Made by a program: the position numbers and the translations under genes
The notes under the pieces: model-generated
Database searches by the model: none
The model's input: the letters and a program-made list of their open reading frames with translations, nothing else
What the model was told of the DNA's origin: nothing
Shown: positions 1 to 9,835 of the stretch, in pieces
Position numbering within the stretch: the stretch's first letter is position 1
Layout of the letters: every line of letters begins with the position of its first letter
From: JBMHDW01 sp049889175
GTDB taxonomy: Bacteria; Pseudomonadota; Gammaproteobacteria; Comchoanobacterales; Comchoanobacteraceae
NCBI GenBank assembly: GCA_049889175.1
Contig: JBMHDW010000007.1
Coordinates: 1 to 64,000, forward strand
Length of the DNA stretch: 64,000 nucleotides
Reading direction: 5' to 3'

Positions 1-2206
1 CTTGTGTTAATTCAGTAATGGCATGATCAATTAATGTTGATAGCTGCTTAGTTGAAGGATGCTTGCTAAGTTTTTCTAAAAAATCCTCAATACGATTAAT
101 GGTTTCGTGTCTCAATCGATAATGCTTCATATCTTGCATCAATAAGGTCATGGATTCTTCTTGAGTCAAATCTTGTTTTGCAAGGCTGTCTTTAAGTTTT
201 TTCAACAGATGTTCATGTTCTTCAGTTTTCATTTTAGGTTTTGTTTCGACGAATATTTCAAGAGTGTCCAGAAAAAAAATCTTATCGTTATTTTCGAGAT
301 CTTTATATGATGGAATGATATGTGATGATATTAAGCTGGGTAAGTATTGTGTTATGATATGAAGGTTATCTCTGATCAATAGTTTTTGTTGGTGATCAAG
401 TTGTTTAAATGGAATGGTAAAATCAATACCCAAACGTATTAATGGCTGATATTCATCAGGTATTTGAATGATTGGTAATGGTTCATGTGATTGAAGGATG
501 ACCAAGTGTTCAAGGTGTAAGTGATTAAGTAATTGATCAACAATGGTATTGATGTCATTGATGTGTGGGTGCAAAGAATCATTACTCATGGTACAGAGAA
601 TGCTTAGAAGACTCTTATTTTGAACAGTTTTATGGACAATAAGACTGTAGAGTTGACTTGGCAAAGTATGTTTAATAAAGCATTTGGTTAAAGCAACATC
701 GGGCTTTAAACATGCAACATGTAATGGAGTATAATGATGACTGTTAGTTTGGTTGATCAGTCTCGTGATTGCATCATGAGATAATTGGCTTAATGTATTA
801 TCGAGAGCATTGATGTGATTGTTCATGCACATAAGATGAAGCATGTTATTTTCATGAGCATTAACTTTTTGAAGGCATTGCTCAAGGTCATTGTTATCAA
901 GGTTTTTGACGATGGCAATGATTTTTTTTGAGGTGCCAGAATTTCTCATAGCGCATAAATGAGCAGGAGTGCATAAGCTTGAGTCGATTTGATTGACTAA
1001 ATTTAAGGTTTTTTGTGATGGTAGTTCTTTCAGTAACAGAGTGATGATTTTTTCATTATGGTATTTAGCGGCAGAGTGAAGCAAAAATTGTTGCTTTAAT
1101 AGTTCGTATTTTTGATCAGGGTTTAACCCTTCTATCAATTTTCTAATGATGTTAACTTGATGACCCAAACAAGCTATGGACAGAGGGCTTTGTCCTAGAG
1201 CGTCTTTAATTTGAAGAATTTGGAATTTTTCATCAATGGTTAAATTATTCAGTAATGCAATAACTGAAGCACATGAATGTTGATCGCACGCCCAATGAAG
1301 TGGTGTGGCTTGATTCAGTTCTAAACCAAAATCGTCAAAACGTTGTAATGATTTTATGGGATCATTTATTTGACTCATAACAAGTCTTACCAATGATGAA
1401 TCTCCACTAGCGCATGCGGCATGTAAAGGATGTTTGAGTTGCTTAAATGCATCAAGTTTTTGTTCATCATTTAAAGGAAATAGCAAGAATGTAATAAGGT
1501 TTAAATTATGATGATGGTAACATGCCATTTCTAATGGGCATTCCTCTAAAGAGTTTTTTTTAGTGATCAGTGTAACAACTTCATCTGTGCTTAATTTGTT
1601 GAATAGTACGGGTATCAAAAACTCTAATTCTGTCATGCATAAATCATGGAGTGGTGTATTGCCATCTTTGTCTTGTTTTAATAAGCCAGCAAAAATACTC
1701 TTGGAATTTAAATCTTTTAACAACGCCTCTAACATCTTCTTATCATGACGGCGGCAAGCCCAATGCAGTGGCGTTGCTTGATCTTCATCCATGCTAACAA
1801 TAAGCATTTCTTTTATTTTTCTGGGCAATGATTCAATGATGGAGACTTGTTGAGGGTTTATAATAAAATTCCTAAATGATTGTGATATGGTTGATGACCA
1901 TTGCTTGATTAATGCTTCATGATGTTGTTGTTGATTCGTAGAAAGCATTGTAAAGGCTTTAATAAAAGCATGATAAAAATGTTTTTTTAATGCTATTTTA
2001 AAAATTTGTTGCTCGTTACCAAGTAGCGCATTATCTCCAATGTTTTTTTGGTGAGTATTTAAAAAAGTTAATACAGTTTGTTCATCACAATCATTAAAAA
2101 ATTGTTGGAGCGCAGTATCATCTGATCCATGGCTCTCTGGTTTATGTTTGAGATTATTATCTTGGGTATATTCTATCAGTAAATGTATTAAATTTAAGTC
2201 AGTCAT
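1..2206 (-). CDS. Ankyrin-repeat protein, 3' end outside the window
   Basis: An open frame of 735 codons runs from ATG at 2206 to the window edge without a stop, so the C-terminus is missing. The translation holds about ten ankyrin-type helix-loop-helix units with the TPLHWAC/TPLHVAC signature (for example QATPLHWACRRHDKKMLEAL near residue 140 and YTPLHVACLKPD near residue 490), separated by degenerate units. No signal peptide or membrane segment is visible. Ankyrin repeats bind proteins, and in intracellular bacteria such large soluble repeat proteins are often secreted effectors. That role here is inference. The start is preceded by AAAAGGTGCGATT, a fair ribosome site. It lies in the same accessory region as the 1334-residue repeat protein at 4903-8907. 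The fold is secure, the function unknown. Confidence 0.88.
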   Translation of the reverse strand, partial: MTDLNLIHLLIEYTQDNNLKHKPESHGSDDTALQQFFNDCDEQTVLTFLNTHQKNIGDNALLGNEQQIFKIALKKHFYHAFIKAFTMLSTNQQQHHEALIKQWSSTISQSFRNFIINPQQVSIIESLPRKIKEMLIVSMDEDQATPLHWACRRHDKKMLEALLKDLNSKSIFAGLLKQDKDGNTPLHDLCMTELEFLIPVLFNKLSTDEVVTLITKKNSLEECPLEMACYHHHNLNLITFLLFPLNDEQKLDAFKQLKHPLHAACASGDSSLVRLVMSQINDPIKSLQRFDDFGLELNQATPLHWACDQHSCASVIALLNNLTIDEKFQILQIKDALGQSPLSIACLGHQVNIIRKLIEGLNPDQKYELLKQQFLLHSAAKYHNEKIITLLLKELPSQKTLNLVNQIDSSLCTPAHLCAMRNSGTSKKIIAIVKNLDNNDLEQCLQKVNAHENNMLHLMCMNNHINALDNTLSQLSHDAITRLINQTNSHHYTPLHVACLKPDVALTKCFIKHTLPSQLYSLIVHKTVQNKSLLSILCTMSNDSLHPHINDINTIVDQLLNHLHLEHLVILQSHEPLPIIQIPDEYQPLIRLGIDFTIPFKQLDHQQKLLIRDNLHIITQYLPSLISSHIIPSYKDLENNDKIFFLDTLEIFVETKPKMKTEEHEHLLKKLKDSLAKQDLTQEESMTLLMQDMKHYRLRHETINRIEDFLEKLSKHPSTKQLSTLIDHAITELTQ

Positions 2207-2320
2207 AATCGCACCTTTTATGTTTTTATAGTTTATAAACAGAGATTTGACACGTTTTATTTGATTTATTTAACTGGTTGCATGGCGGTAAGTTAACGCT
2301 GATTGAATAAGTTATAATGT

Positions 2321-2806
2321 TTATGAATCTATTTGCCTAGATTTGAAGAAGGTATGAACAACAAGGCATACAGAATAAAACACGATGCATAACCATGAAA
2401 ATGTTTTAGGCAAAATAAGCATTGCGTTTTCAAGTTCAGTGGTAAAGCTTTGGATATTGATGGAGAATATATCAAAGATGGCTGCTAATATCGAACCTAA
2501 AAAGACAGGTAAAATATTAAAGTAAAGAATTAAACAGAAACCTAGACTGCTAAAAATCCAAAACCAATAAAGTATTCTTAACAGTAAGCTCTCAGAAGAT
2601 GTTGGTAAGGATTTAAGTGTTTTACGTGTCCAATAAAAAAGCATGGTACTAATCAACGCAAATAGAGACAATGTAAAGGGGTGAAATAGCAAAAAGTATA
2701 AACGAAAGTGGATGCCTGCAGCAAAGCATCCATTCAGTAATAAGTGGCCAAATAAGATTAAAGTGATATGACGTGTTGAAGATGGTGTAGGTATGAAGTT
2801 AGTCAT
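2321..2806 (-). CDS. Small four-helix integral membrane protein, unknown
   Basis: A 161-residue protein made mostly of hydrophobic stretches, with about four predicted membrane segments (around residues 12-32, 38-58, 78-105 and 130-152) and charged loops such as YWTRKTLKSL. I recognise no family motif or catalytic residue. It is transcribed away from the DUF1295 gene that begins about 100 bases to the right, so the two may share a divergent promoter region. Hydrophobicity and codon use support a real gene. The function is unknown. Confidence 0.6.
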   Translation of the reverse strand: MTNFIPTPSSTRHITLILFGHLLLNGCFAAGIHFRLYFLLFHPFTLSLFALISTMLFYWTRKTLKSLPTSSESLLLRILYWFWIFSSLGFCLILYFNILPVFLGSILAAIFDIFSINIQSFTTELENAMLILPKTFSWLCIVFYSVCLVVHTFFKSRQIDS

Positions 2807-2907
2807 GAATATGAAAAGTTTGTGTTATTGTTTACTCTAAGATGGTTCATAATTTATGTCAATGGTTTAGTCTTTTTAACAAGATGGCGGTATGCTACAA
2901 TATAAAA

Positions 2908-3678
2908 ATGAGTATTTTACAGTTATTATTGGCTTGGTTGTTGTGTTCACTTGTCATGTCTATGGCATTTGTGGTTTATTGGCTATCGCGCCAAGTAGCT
3001 TCAGCAGACTTATTTTGGGGTCCAGGAATAGGGTTAGTGGGTATTATGATGGTTGGCTTATATGGCATGAAGGATCCACAGGGTTGGTATGTTCTAATGT
3101 TGGTATGGCTTTGGGCCATTAGGTTGAGCGCATATTTATGGTGGACAAGATTTAGAGTGCAAAAACCAGAGCGGCGTTTGGATGCTATGATCAATAATTG
3201 GGGTAAGTCACCAGGTTGGAACTTATATCGCCAATATTTATTGCAAGCTGCTTTACAAGCTTTGGTTGCACTTCCATTGCTAGTATTACCATTTTGGCAA
3301 ATGTCACCAACTATTGTATTCTTAATGAGTATATTAGCACTCTTTTCCCTTGGGGGGGAGGCATTGGCAGACTGGCAGCTGTATCAGTTCACACAAGACC
3401 CTAAAGAGCCCCCCAATACTGTCTGTCAAAGAGGGCTATGGTATTATTCACGTCATCCCAATGCTTTTTTTGATATCCTATTTTGGTTAAGCATAGCATT
3501 GATGGGTATTGGAAATGTATCCATGATTGTGGCATTAATTGGTGTGGTGGTATTAGGTTTTATCTTTATTGTGCTTACCATACCGATTACAGAGAGTTAT
3601 TCTTTGAAAAAGCGTTTAGATTATGCTCTTTATCAGAAGCAGGTGTCGATCCTGCTGCCTTGGGTGAGGAAAAAGTAG
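2908..3678 (+). CDS. DUF1295 / steroid 5-alpha-reductase-like membrane protein
   Basis: An integral membrane protein of the DUF1295 family, related to the C-terminal domain of steroid 5-alpha reductases and isoprenylcysteine methyltransferases. Visible features are the LFWGPGIG segment near residue 29, LRLSAYLWWTR-like text near 70, and the C-terminal GLWYYSRHPNAFFDILFWL motif typical of this fold, which in relatives binds a nucleotide or SAM cofactor. About six membrane helices are present. The ATG at 2908 gives 256 residues, close to the usual length. An upstream in-frame ATG at 2842 would add 22 residues and cannot be excluded, as neither has a strong ribosome site. The last 92 bases overlap the convergent gene ending at 3587. 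The substrate is unknown. Confidence 0.8.
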   Translation: MSILQLLLAWLLCSLVMSMAFVVYWLSRQVASADLFWGPGIGLVGIMMVGLYGMKDPQGWYVLMLVWLWAIRLSAYLWWTRFRVQKPERRLDAMINNWGKSPGWNLYRQYLLQAALQALVALPLLVLPFWQMSPTIVFLMSILALFSLGGEALADWQLYQFTQDPKEPPNTVCQRGLWYYSRHPNAFFDILFWLSIALMGIGNVSMIVALIGVVVLGFIFIVLTIPITESYSLKKRLDYALYQKQVSILLPWVRKK

Positions 3679-4702
3679 ATGCGCAATTAGGTTTTGAAGA
3701 TTGAAACTTGGGCGTATCAGCACTGTGCCAAAGTACTATTGTTAACTTAGATAGTAATTTTAGAGCCCAATCAGTAACAGCATATAGAACTATCAATGGC
3801 TGATATAGAATATGATTGGGCCTATTGTTAATACCTACAAAGCTTTGAAGAGTATTATTATGATAAACGATTAAGTTTCTCTCTTCTGATTTGAGATTAC
3901 AATATTGATCACAACTAATTTTAAAATAAATGGGCTCATAACCTGGCAAAATATAGGTTTTTTCAAATTGAGTTAGATGGGTAAGGTGTTGAAAAGAAGC
4001 ACCAATTCCAAGAGGGTCAAGCCAGAAGAAACAATCATGATAAGACGTCATTGTGCTTGAAGGCATATAAACAGGTTTATAAGGTGATAAAAAGTTGAAT
4101 ATATCACAAAACCCCCATTCAATAAGAAACATAAGAAGTACTTCAATACACGATTTAAGCATAAGAAAAGGTGCTTTTAATATTGCTTTGATAATATGCC
4201 AGGATGATAAATGGAATGTGCTGCCAAACCATAAGCTTTTTATTATCTGAATGATGATTCTTGCAGGCAATAAGCAAGGCGTGAGGACCCAAAATATCAA
4301 ATATAAGGTTTTGGCTGTCAAGAAATACAATGAGTTGGGAATATGATTGATGATATTGCCTAAAAGAAGAGTCGCTCCTGTGATTAATACAACAGTGAAA
4401 ACAAGAATGGTTCGTAACGATAATGTGAGGCGCAATAAAATATCTTGTAGCTTAGTAGGTAAGATTAAATAAGTCAGACACTCAATACTGTACAGTAAAT
4501 ATGTTGCTGGTGAGAGCGCTAGAACAAGAGCATCATCACAGTGCTCAGTCAAAGATTGACCTTGAAAATGCTGGTAGCCTTTCTTAGAAACAGTGAATAA
4601 AGCCTGATAGGGTTGTTTTGAATAATCATCATAGTATGTCAACAGATGCTGATCAGCTTCTGCAAGGTAAGAATCAAAGGAGTAAGACAGCACTTGTTGC
4701 AT
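3587..4702 (-). CDS. Membrane protein of unknown function
   Basis: A 371-residue protein with a soluble N-terminal part (about 80 residues), three or four hydrophobic segments between about residues 85 and 200 (for example LTLSLRTILVFTVVLITGAT), and a soluble C-terminal half with scattered Cys and Tyr. No known domain is recognised. Its 3' end overlaps the convergent DUF1295 gene by 92 bases, so part of its Ser/Pro/Asn-rich C-terminus is antisense to another gene. The true stop could be the product of recent C-terminal extension. The layout of a membrane hairpin within soluble flanks resembles the 46.8-50.0 kb proteins in outline only. Confidence 0.6.
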   Translation of the reverse strand: MQQVLSYSFDSYLAEADQHLLTYYDDYSKQPYQALFTVSKKGYQHFQGQSLTEHCDDALVLALSPATYLLYSIECLTYLILPTKLQDILLRLTLSLRTILVFTVVLITGATLLLGNIINHIPNSLYFLTAKTLYLIFWVLTPCLLPARIIIQIIKSLWFGSTFHLSSWHIIKAILKAPFLMLKSCIEVLLMFLIEWGFCDIFNFLSPYKPVYMPSSTMTSYHDCFFWLDPLGIGASFQHLTHLTQFEKTYILPGYEPIYFKISCDQYCNLKSEERNLIVYHNNTLQSFVGINNRPNHILYQPLIVLYAVTDWALKLLSKLTIVLWHSADTPKFQSSKPNCASTFSSPKAAGSTPASDKEHNLNAFSKNNSL

Positions 4703-4902
4703 AATGAGTAGTATTTATTTTTAAAAAATATTACTCAATAATAGATTGTAAGTCAATGTTTTTATTTGTTATATGGTTTATAGATAACTTATTTAGAGAG
4801 GTTCATGGTGTCTTTATTTTGCGTTAAACCATGATGTTATTCATGGTGCCATCAGTATGAATGATGCATGATAGATTGTAAGTACTGTAAAACCGTGCTG
4901 AA

Positions 4903-7900
4903 CTATTTACCGAGTTTATTGCTTTGTCCAGGAGAAAGACGAGTTTTGATGGAGTCAATGGCGTTCTTTGCATTAACGATTGGATCTTGTTGAAAAGCAG
5001 ATGCTACCTTATCAAATAGGCTTTTAGTGTTAGACACCTGTTTATCAGAGTGTGTTGGTAAGTCATTAAGCTTAGTCAGTAATAAGTCTAAATCATCTAT
5101 GTGGTCCTGAGTAAAATATTCTTGATAAGTTGTGATTGCCTGCAAAGCTGATTTTTCAGGTAATGGTATCAATACCTCAATGAGGGCAAGATCAATGATT
5201 TGAGTGAGTAATTTAGATGGTATTGCTACTTTATCTGTTTGAAAAAGACTTGTAACTTTCGACAATATTGGCTGTGCCCATGGGGCAGTACTATTATTTG
5301 ATGAGTCATTCGGTTTTTTGTTGGCTTGTAACTGTTTTTGTATGTCTTTTTCAAGGTTTTTCATAATGATAGGAATATCATTACCTTCAGTCTTAATCTC
5401 TTTAAGTAATACACTTAAAAATGGCTTTTTGTCGTTTGCTAAACACAACTTCAAAATAGTTGTATCGTCTCTTCTATTTAATATTGTAAGTAGAATTGAC
5501 CCTTTAGGAAGAGCTGCATAGAAGGCGTCAACTAAATCTAATTTGAGTGCTGTATTAATAACTTTTGTATCAGAGGAAAAACCATGATAAGCCCTCAGTA
5601 ATCTGACGGTCTGATCGGTGTTTAAATGTCTGAGTAGGAAACTAATATTTGGACGTTCTAGGTTTTTATTATTTGGATATTTATCTATAATCATTTTTAA
5701 TAATTCTTGGATGTCATCTTTGTGAAGTATATTGTCTTCCTGAGTGTTTTCCTGAGTTGAAATGCTCTTAAGAAAACGCATAATGATGAAATCACCATTA
5801 TTCATTGCTGCGTTAAGAACATTATCATTGTTTAAAATGTGTATGATATTTTTATCCGATATCGCTTCAAATAATTGATTCTTTAGAATACTATTGCTCT
5901 TTATTTCTTTTATAATTAAATGTCTATTTTCTTTAATAAATGTGAGTTTATCTTCATCAGACATCTTATCAATTAATCCTCTGATTAAAGGATCATTATC
6001 AATTATTGTATATTGCGCAAATGTTTCAATCTCTCTCATCTGCTTACTACGATCATTAAAATTTGTTGTATCTTTAGAGGTTGTATGTTTTGCAAACTGT
6101 TCAATCTCTCTCATCCGTTTACTATGATCATTGACACTTTTATTATCTTGAAATGTGCTATGTTTTGCATTATCTTCAATATAATCTTGTTGCTCTTTGA
6201 GTGTCTTGTCAAGATTGCGAGAGTACTGTGCATTATTAAGTAAAGAAATGAGTAGCATGGACTCTTTACCATCAATGTAGTCAAGAAAGAAATTAAACAT
6301 TTTCGTATTGTGTTGACTAGCTTTTGCCAGCCAATTAGGGTGGTTTTTAAGTAATGCTTTTATCTTATCCTCATCAATATTTTCAAAGAGAAAATTCATT
6401 ATTTTTTCAGTATTACTATTAATAATCAGGTATATCAATAGTTTAGGGTTGTCATCAATTAAATTATATTTGTCTTGAACATCGATATCTTTAAATAATT
6501 CTTTTAAAACATCCAAATCTTTCTTTTTTAAAGCTATACTAACCCAGTCAGGATTATTTTTGAGTAGTGAAGTCTTGATTGCTGGATTGATGTCTTTAAA
6601 TAATGCCCCTAAAATATCCAAATTTCTGTTTTTGATAGCAGTACTAACCCAATCAAGATGCGTTTTAAGCAGTTGGCTTTTATTCTCCACAAATATACCC
6701 TGTAGTAATGTTCTTAAAATGTCCGAATTACTTTTGTCAACTGCAGTACTAACCCAGCCCGGATTTTCTTTGAGTAGATGGTTGATGGGTTTTCGATCAA
6801 TATCTTTTAATAATGCTTTTAAGGTTGCCGAGTGGTTGTTTTGAATTGCTTTTGTAACAAAGTTGGGGTTGTTTTTTAGTATGTTATATTTGAGCTTTTC
6901 ATCAATGCCAATTATGAAAGTTTTAATGCTGGATAGACTAAGTTCTAACTGAGTGCTATCTAGATTAAGTGCTTTTAAAAATTTTGTCTTATCTTTTGGT
7001 TTCATATTTTCATATAGGCATTCTACCCAAACAGGTAAGTCAGATTGATCTATGATATAATCTTTGTGTTGAATTAAAAGATCATAGCTAATATCAATGA
7101 GTGCTTCGGCAGCTTTTTGATGATCCAATTTGGGTAAAGATCTAAACACAAATTCAATAGCTGGTCTATTTTTGCTATCTAATGCTGATAATACTTGTAT
7201 TTTCTGCTTTCGATTTAAACATTGAAATATTTTGGATTCAATATTAATTGAGCCCAAATGGAATAAACTTGGTCCTTTGAGGTTCTTAGCCTGAAGAAAC
7301 CTCCAAATATTTTCTTTATTTTGACCATCAAGTAAAACGTGTAATATATCTGGTGTGATACCAGCATGATGAAAGCAATAATGACCTTGTTTATCCGGAG
7401 TCATTAATAGTTCAAATTGTTGCGATTTTTTTAATCCTTTAAATAAAATCTGAATCGATTCTATAGTATCTTTTTTATGATTTGTAAGATCTTGGTGACT
7501 AAGAATGTTATGAAGAACTGTTTCGCCTTTATTATTCTGAATGCAAACAATTTCTTTATTCAATGTGATATCGGGTCCAAGTAAATTATTGATGGTTATA
7601 TTAAATTTATGAAGTAATGTATTGCCAGTATCTTCATCTTGTTTTTGGCATAGCTCGATGAGATAAGGGTTAAAACCTTTAATAATATTTTGATTACATC
7701 GAGACAGTATTTTATTATTATTTTTTTGGAACTTATATTTAATCGCATTACATAATTTAGCTTGTCGTTGTAGATTTGAAATATGAATTTTTTCGTCTTG
7801 GTCAAGTAGTTGAAAAAATTTGATAAACTTTAAGGGTAAGTCTGTTTTGTTATCAATAGAGGACTCAATGCATGCTCTATCCATAAAACTTAATCTTGTA

Positions 7901-8907
7901 GATTGGTACATGTCGGAATCAGGCTTGTTTTCATTGAGATATTGCATTATTTTAGGAGAATGACTATAGTCAAGTCGATTAGTGAAAAACGAATATAAAA
8001 CATAGTTAGATACTTTCACAGACTGTAGCACATCCTCTAAAAACATATAACAGATTTCTAAATTTGTATTTTTTAAAAGGTCATGAATATACCCGTCAAA
8101 ATCATTCCTCCAATAATTTAAATCAGATATTAATTTGCCGTATTCACTTTTATATTTGTCATTTCCCTTATTAATTGATTTTTCAACGTCTTTAAAAAAT
8201 TTTAAAACTTCTTTAAAAGTTTTCGTTTTATTTTTCTCAAAATATTTAGGTTTTTCACCTACTGGATGATGATCAATAGCAGTATGAAAAGAATTATGCA
8301 TTAAGGTTGCTTGTTGCTTTAAATCAAAACGAGTTAATATTTTTTTTACCTTATCAAACTTGAAGTTTTTGACTGCCAAATTAAACGGTGTTAACTCGTT
8401 TTTATTTTTTTGTGTTAATCGATTTGCAATTTGTTTGATTGTCAATCCTGATGTCAACAATTCTATGGTTTTAAAATCTCCTTGGCTGAACGCTATGTGA
8501 AGGGGGGTATTACCCTTATCATCTTTAAGGCTAAGGAAAGCATCTTTTGTCTCAGGTGTCATGAGTTTTATGATGTCGTTGCGTTTCATGATGTCTGTTA
8601 ATTGATCTTTTATGATATTTATATTTTTTGTATCAATATTAAACAGATTAAAGGCTGTTACAAAGGCTTTAAGGTGGTCACGTTCATGTGCAATACTGAG
8701 AACATTATTACTCGACTGTCTGTGTGTGTAGAGGTCTTCTACTTTAATGTCAACATGATGTTTGTTAATAAATGCTAAAATTTGCTTTTCAGTAAAATAC
8801 TTAAATAGGCAGGGAATAGGTGGGTTATAAGATTGTATATCTATCTTATTATTTTTATTGAGTTCCTCAACAAGACTCACCAGTGTGCTATTATCTCTCA
8901 TAATCAA
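4903..8907 (-). CDS. Giant protein with ankyrin repeats and a 35-residue helical repeat
   Basis: A 1334-residue, mostly helical cytosolic-type protein without signal peptide or membrane helix. Ankyrin units stand near residues 120-185 (DKGNTPLHIAFSQGDFKTIE) and in weaker form between about 430 and 560 (GETVLHNILSHQ, GHYCFHHAGI). From about residue 670 to 890 runs another tandem repeat of 35-36 residues whose core reads LLKNNPDWVSIAL followed by an LDxLKxLFKDID helix. At least six copies are visible. Near 930-965 a 26-residue unit (SKRMREIEQFAKHT / SKQMREIETFAQYT) occurs twice. The start at 8907 (MIMRDNSTLV) or the ATG two codons later are both possible. Such a protein fits an effector or scaffold role in a host-associated bacterium, but nothing here shows secretion. 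Confidence 0.85.
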   Translation of the reverse strand: MIMRDNSTLVSLVEELNKNNKIDIQSYNPPIPCLFKYFTEKQILAFINKHHVDIKVEDLYTHRQSSNNVLSIAHERDHLKAFVTAFNLFNIDTKNINIIKDQLTDIMKRNDIIKLMTPETKDAFLSLKDDKGNTPLHIAFSQGDFKTIELLTSGLTIKQIANRLTQKNKNELTPFNLAVKNFKFDKVKKILTRFDLKQQATLMHNSFHTAIDHHPVGEKPKYFEKNKTKTFKEVLKFFKDVEKSINKGNDKYKSEYGKLISDLNYWRNDFDGYIHDLLKNTNLEICYMFLEDVLQSVKVSNYVLYSFFTNRLDYSHSPKIMQYLNENKPDSDMYQSTRLSFMDRACIESSIDNKTDLPLKFIKFFQLLDQDEKIHISNLQRQAKLCNAIKYKFQKNNNKILSRCNQNIIKGFNPYLIELCQKQDEDTGNTLLHKFNITINNLLGPDITLNKEIVCIQNNKGETVLHNILSHQDLTNHKKDTIESIQILFKGLKKSQQFELLMTPDKQGHYCFHHAGITPDILHVLLDGQNKENIWRFLQAKNLKGPSLFHLGSINIESKIFQCLNRKQKIQVLSALDSKNRPAIEFVFRSLPKLDHQKAAEALIDISYDLLIQHKDYIIDQSDLPVWVECLYENMKPKDKTKFLKALNLDSTQLELSLSSIKTFIIGIDEKLKYNILKNNPNFVTKAIQNNHSATLKALLKDIDRKPINHLLKENPGWVSTAVDKSNSDILRTLLQGIFVENKSQLLKTHLDWVSTAIKNRNLDILGALFKDINPAIKTSLLKNNPDWVSIALKKKDLDVLKELFKDIDVQDKYNLIDDNPKLLIYLIINSNTEKIMNFLFENIDEDKIKALLKNHPNWLAKASQHNTKMFNFFLDYIDGKESMLLISLLNNAQYSRNLDKTLKEQQDYIEDNAKHSTFQDNKSVNDHSKRMREIEQFAKHTTSKDTTNFNDRSKQMREIETFAQYTIIDNDPLIRGLIDKMSDEDKLTFIKENRHLIIKEIKSNSILKNQLFEAISDKNIIHILNNDNVLNAAMNNGDFIIMRFLKSISTQENTQEDNILHKDDIQELLKMIIDKYPNNKNLERPNISFLLRHLNTDQTVRLLRAYHGFSSDTKVINTALKLDLVDAFYAALPKGSILLTILNRRDDTTILKLCLANDKKPFLSVLLKEIKTEGNDIPIIMKNLEKDIQKQLQANKKPNDSSNNSTAPWAQPILSKVTSLFQTDKVAIPSKLLTQIIDLALIEVLIPLPEKSALQAITTYQEYFTQDHIDDLDLLLTKLNDLPTHSDKQVSNTKSLFDKVASAFQQDPIVNAKNAIDSIKTRLSPGQSNKLGK

Positions 8908-9027
8908 TACCTACAATTATACTAGTCTTTTATAGACTAATATTTTGATATTGTCATGATTTATAAATGTTTAAGTTAAGTTATTATTGCTTATGTGGAT
9001 TTATTATAATGTAAATCTTGAATGATT

Positions 9028-9056
9028 CAATGGGTATACATGGTGTATACCCATTG
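9028..9056. terminator. Perfect 13-bp hairpin between two minus-strand genes
   Basis: CAATGGGTATACA and TGTATACCCATTG form a perfect 13-bp stem with a TGG loop, 12 bases beyond the stop of the secreted-protein gene at 9068-9730 and 120 bases before the start of the 1334-residue gene. It probably ends transcription of the former or protects its 3' end. Neither strand shows a clean T-tract straight after the stem (on the minus strand the T-run lies before it), so Rho-independent termination is not certain. Confidence 0.55.
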
Positions 9057-9067
9057 ATAAAAAACAA

Positions 9068-9730
9068 CTAAGCTTTGGTTTTGCTAAGCTTAGATTGGAT
9101 GCTTTTAGGTAGGCTTGTAATGCTGGCTTGCTTTTTGTGGGTTTTATTGTATGTTTTTATTAAACTAGAAAATTCACCATCATCAGAGTCGTCTTCTTCA
9201 TGAGTGCCATCATCACTAAGTAATTGTTGTGCTATGTCAAGAAGCCCGATGGCTATGCAATTATTAGTGATAGTGATGTTATCATAGGGCTGATCAGGAT
9301 GGGCGTCAATAATACCTGAGTAAATATCTAGAGCATCTTGTAAATCAAGATCTATGGTAAAGTTATCTTCTGAGACGTTGTAACCATACGTTACAGAGGT
9401 TGTCATTAAATGTGTTAAATCACCTATAACAGCGACTCGATCACCCTTTCCATGTGATACTCTTTCTTCTTTATCTATAAGCCTGGGCTCAAGATAATCG
9501 TGTTCATCCACAATATGAACTTCGTCAGGGGTGCCGCGGAGCTGGAGGCCGTAAGGACCTTGATTTGAAAGCTCAAGAGCGTCAGGTTGAACGGTAATGA
9601 TAAAGCCATAAGGGTCACAGTCTGATGCAGTATTATCACTGCCTGAGGAAGTTCCATCAGCACTGTGGTCATCTGCCAAAGCAAAAGGTGTAGCACAAAT
9701 ACATGCGATGGATAAAAGATATTTGTTCAT
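9068..9730 (-). CDS. Secreted acidic protein, unknown
   Basis: A 220-residue protein with a clear Sec signal peptide (MNKYLLSIACICATPFALA, cleavage before DDHSADG). The mature part is very acidic with few Cys residues. It has an N-terminal Ser/Gly/Asp-rich stretch, a central part with HIVDEHDYLEPR, a second acidic cluster near residue 180 (EEDDSDDGEF) and a basic tail ending SKLSKTKA. I recognise no domain. The protein is expected in the periplasm or outside the cell. It is the first of a group of small exported proteins that continues at 10902-14153 on the other strand. A strong hairpin follows at 9028-9056. Confidence 0.72.
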   Translation of the reverse strand: MNKYLLSIACICATPFALADDHSADGTSSGSDNTASDCDPYGFIITVQPDALELSNQGPYGLQLRGTPDEVHIVDEHDYLEPRLIDKEERVSHGKGDRVAVIGDLTHLMTTSVTYGYNVSEDNFTIDLDLQDALDIYSGIIDAHPDQPYDNITITNNCIAIGLLDIAQQLLSDDGTHEEDDSDDGEFSSLIKTYNKTHKKQASITSLPKSIQSKLSKTKA

Positions 9731-9835
9731 AAGATCTCCATATTATTTAAATGACATCAAAAATGATTTATTCAGTATCATACTTAATAGACCATCCTTG
9801 TCTCTCATGATGGTAATTGAGGGTTCAGTGAGAAG

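Noticed and set aside
1563..1748. Small plus-strand open frame
   Set aside because: It is antisense to the ankyrin-repeat gene, whose frame runs through the whole of 1-2206.
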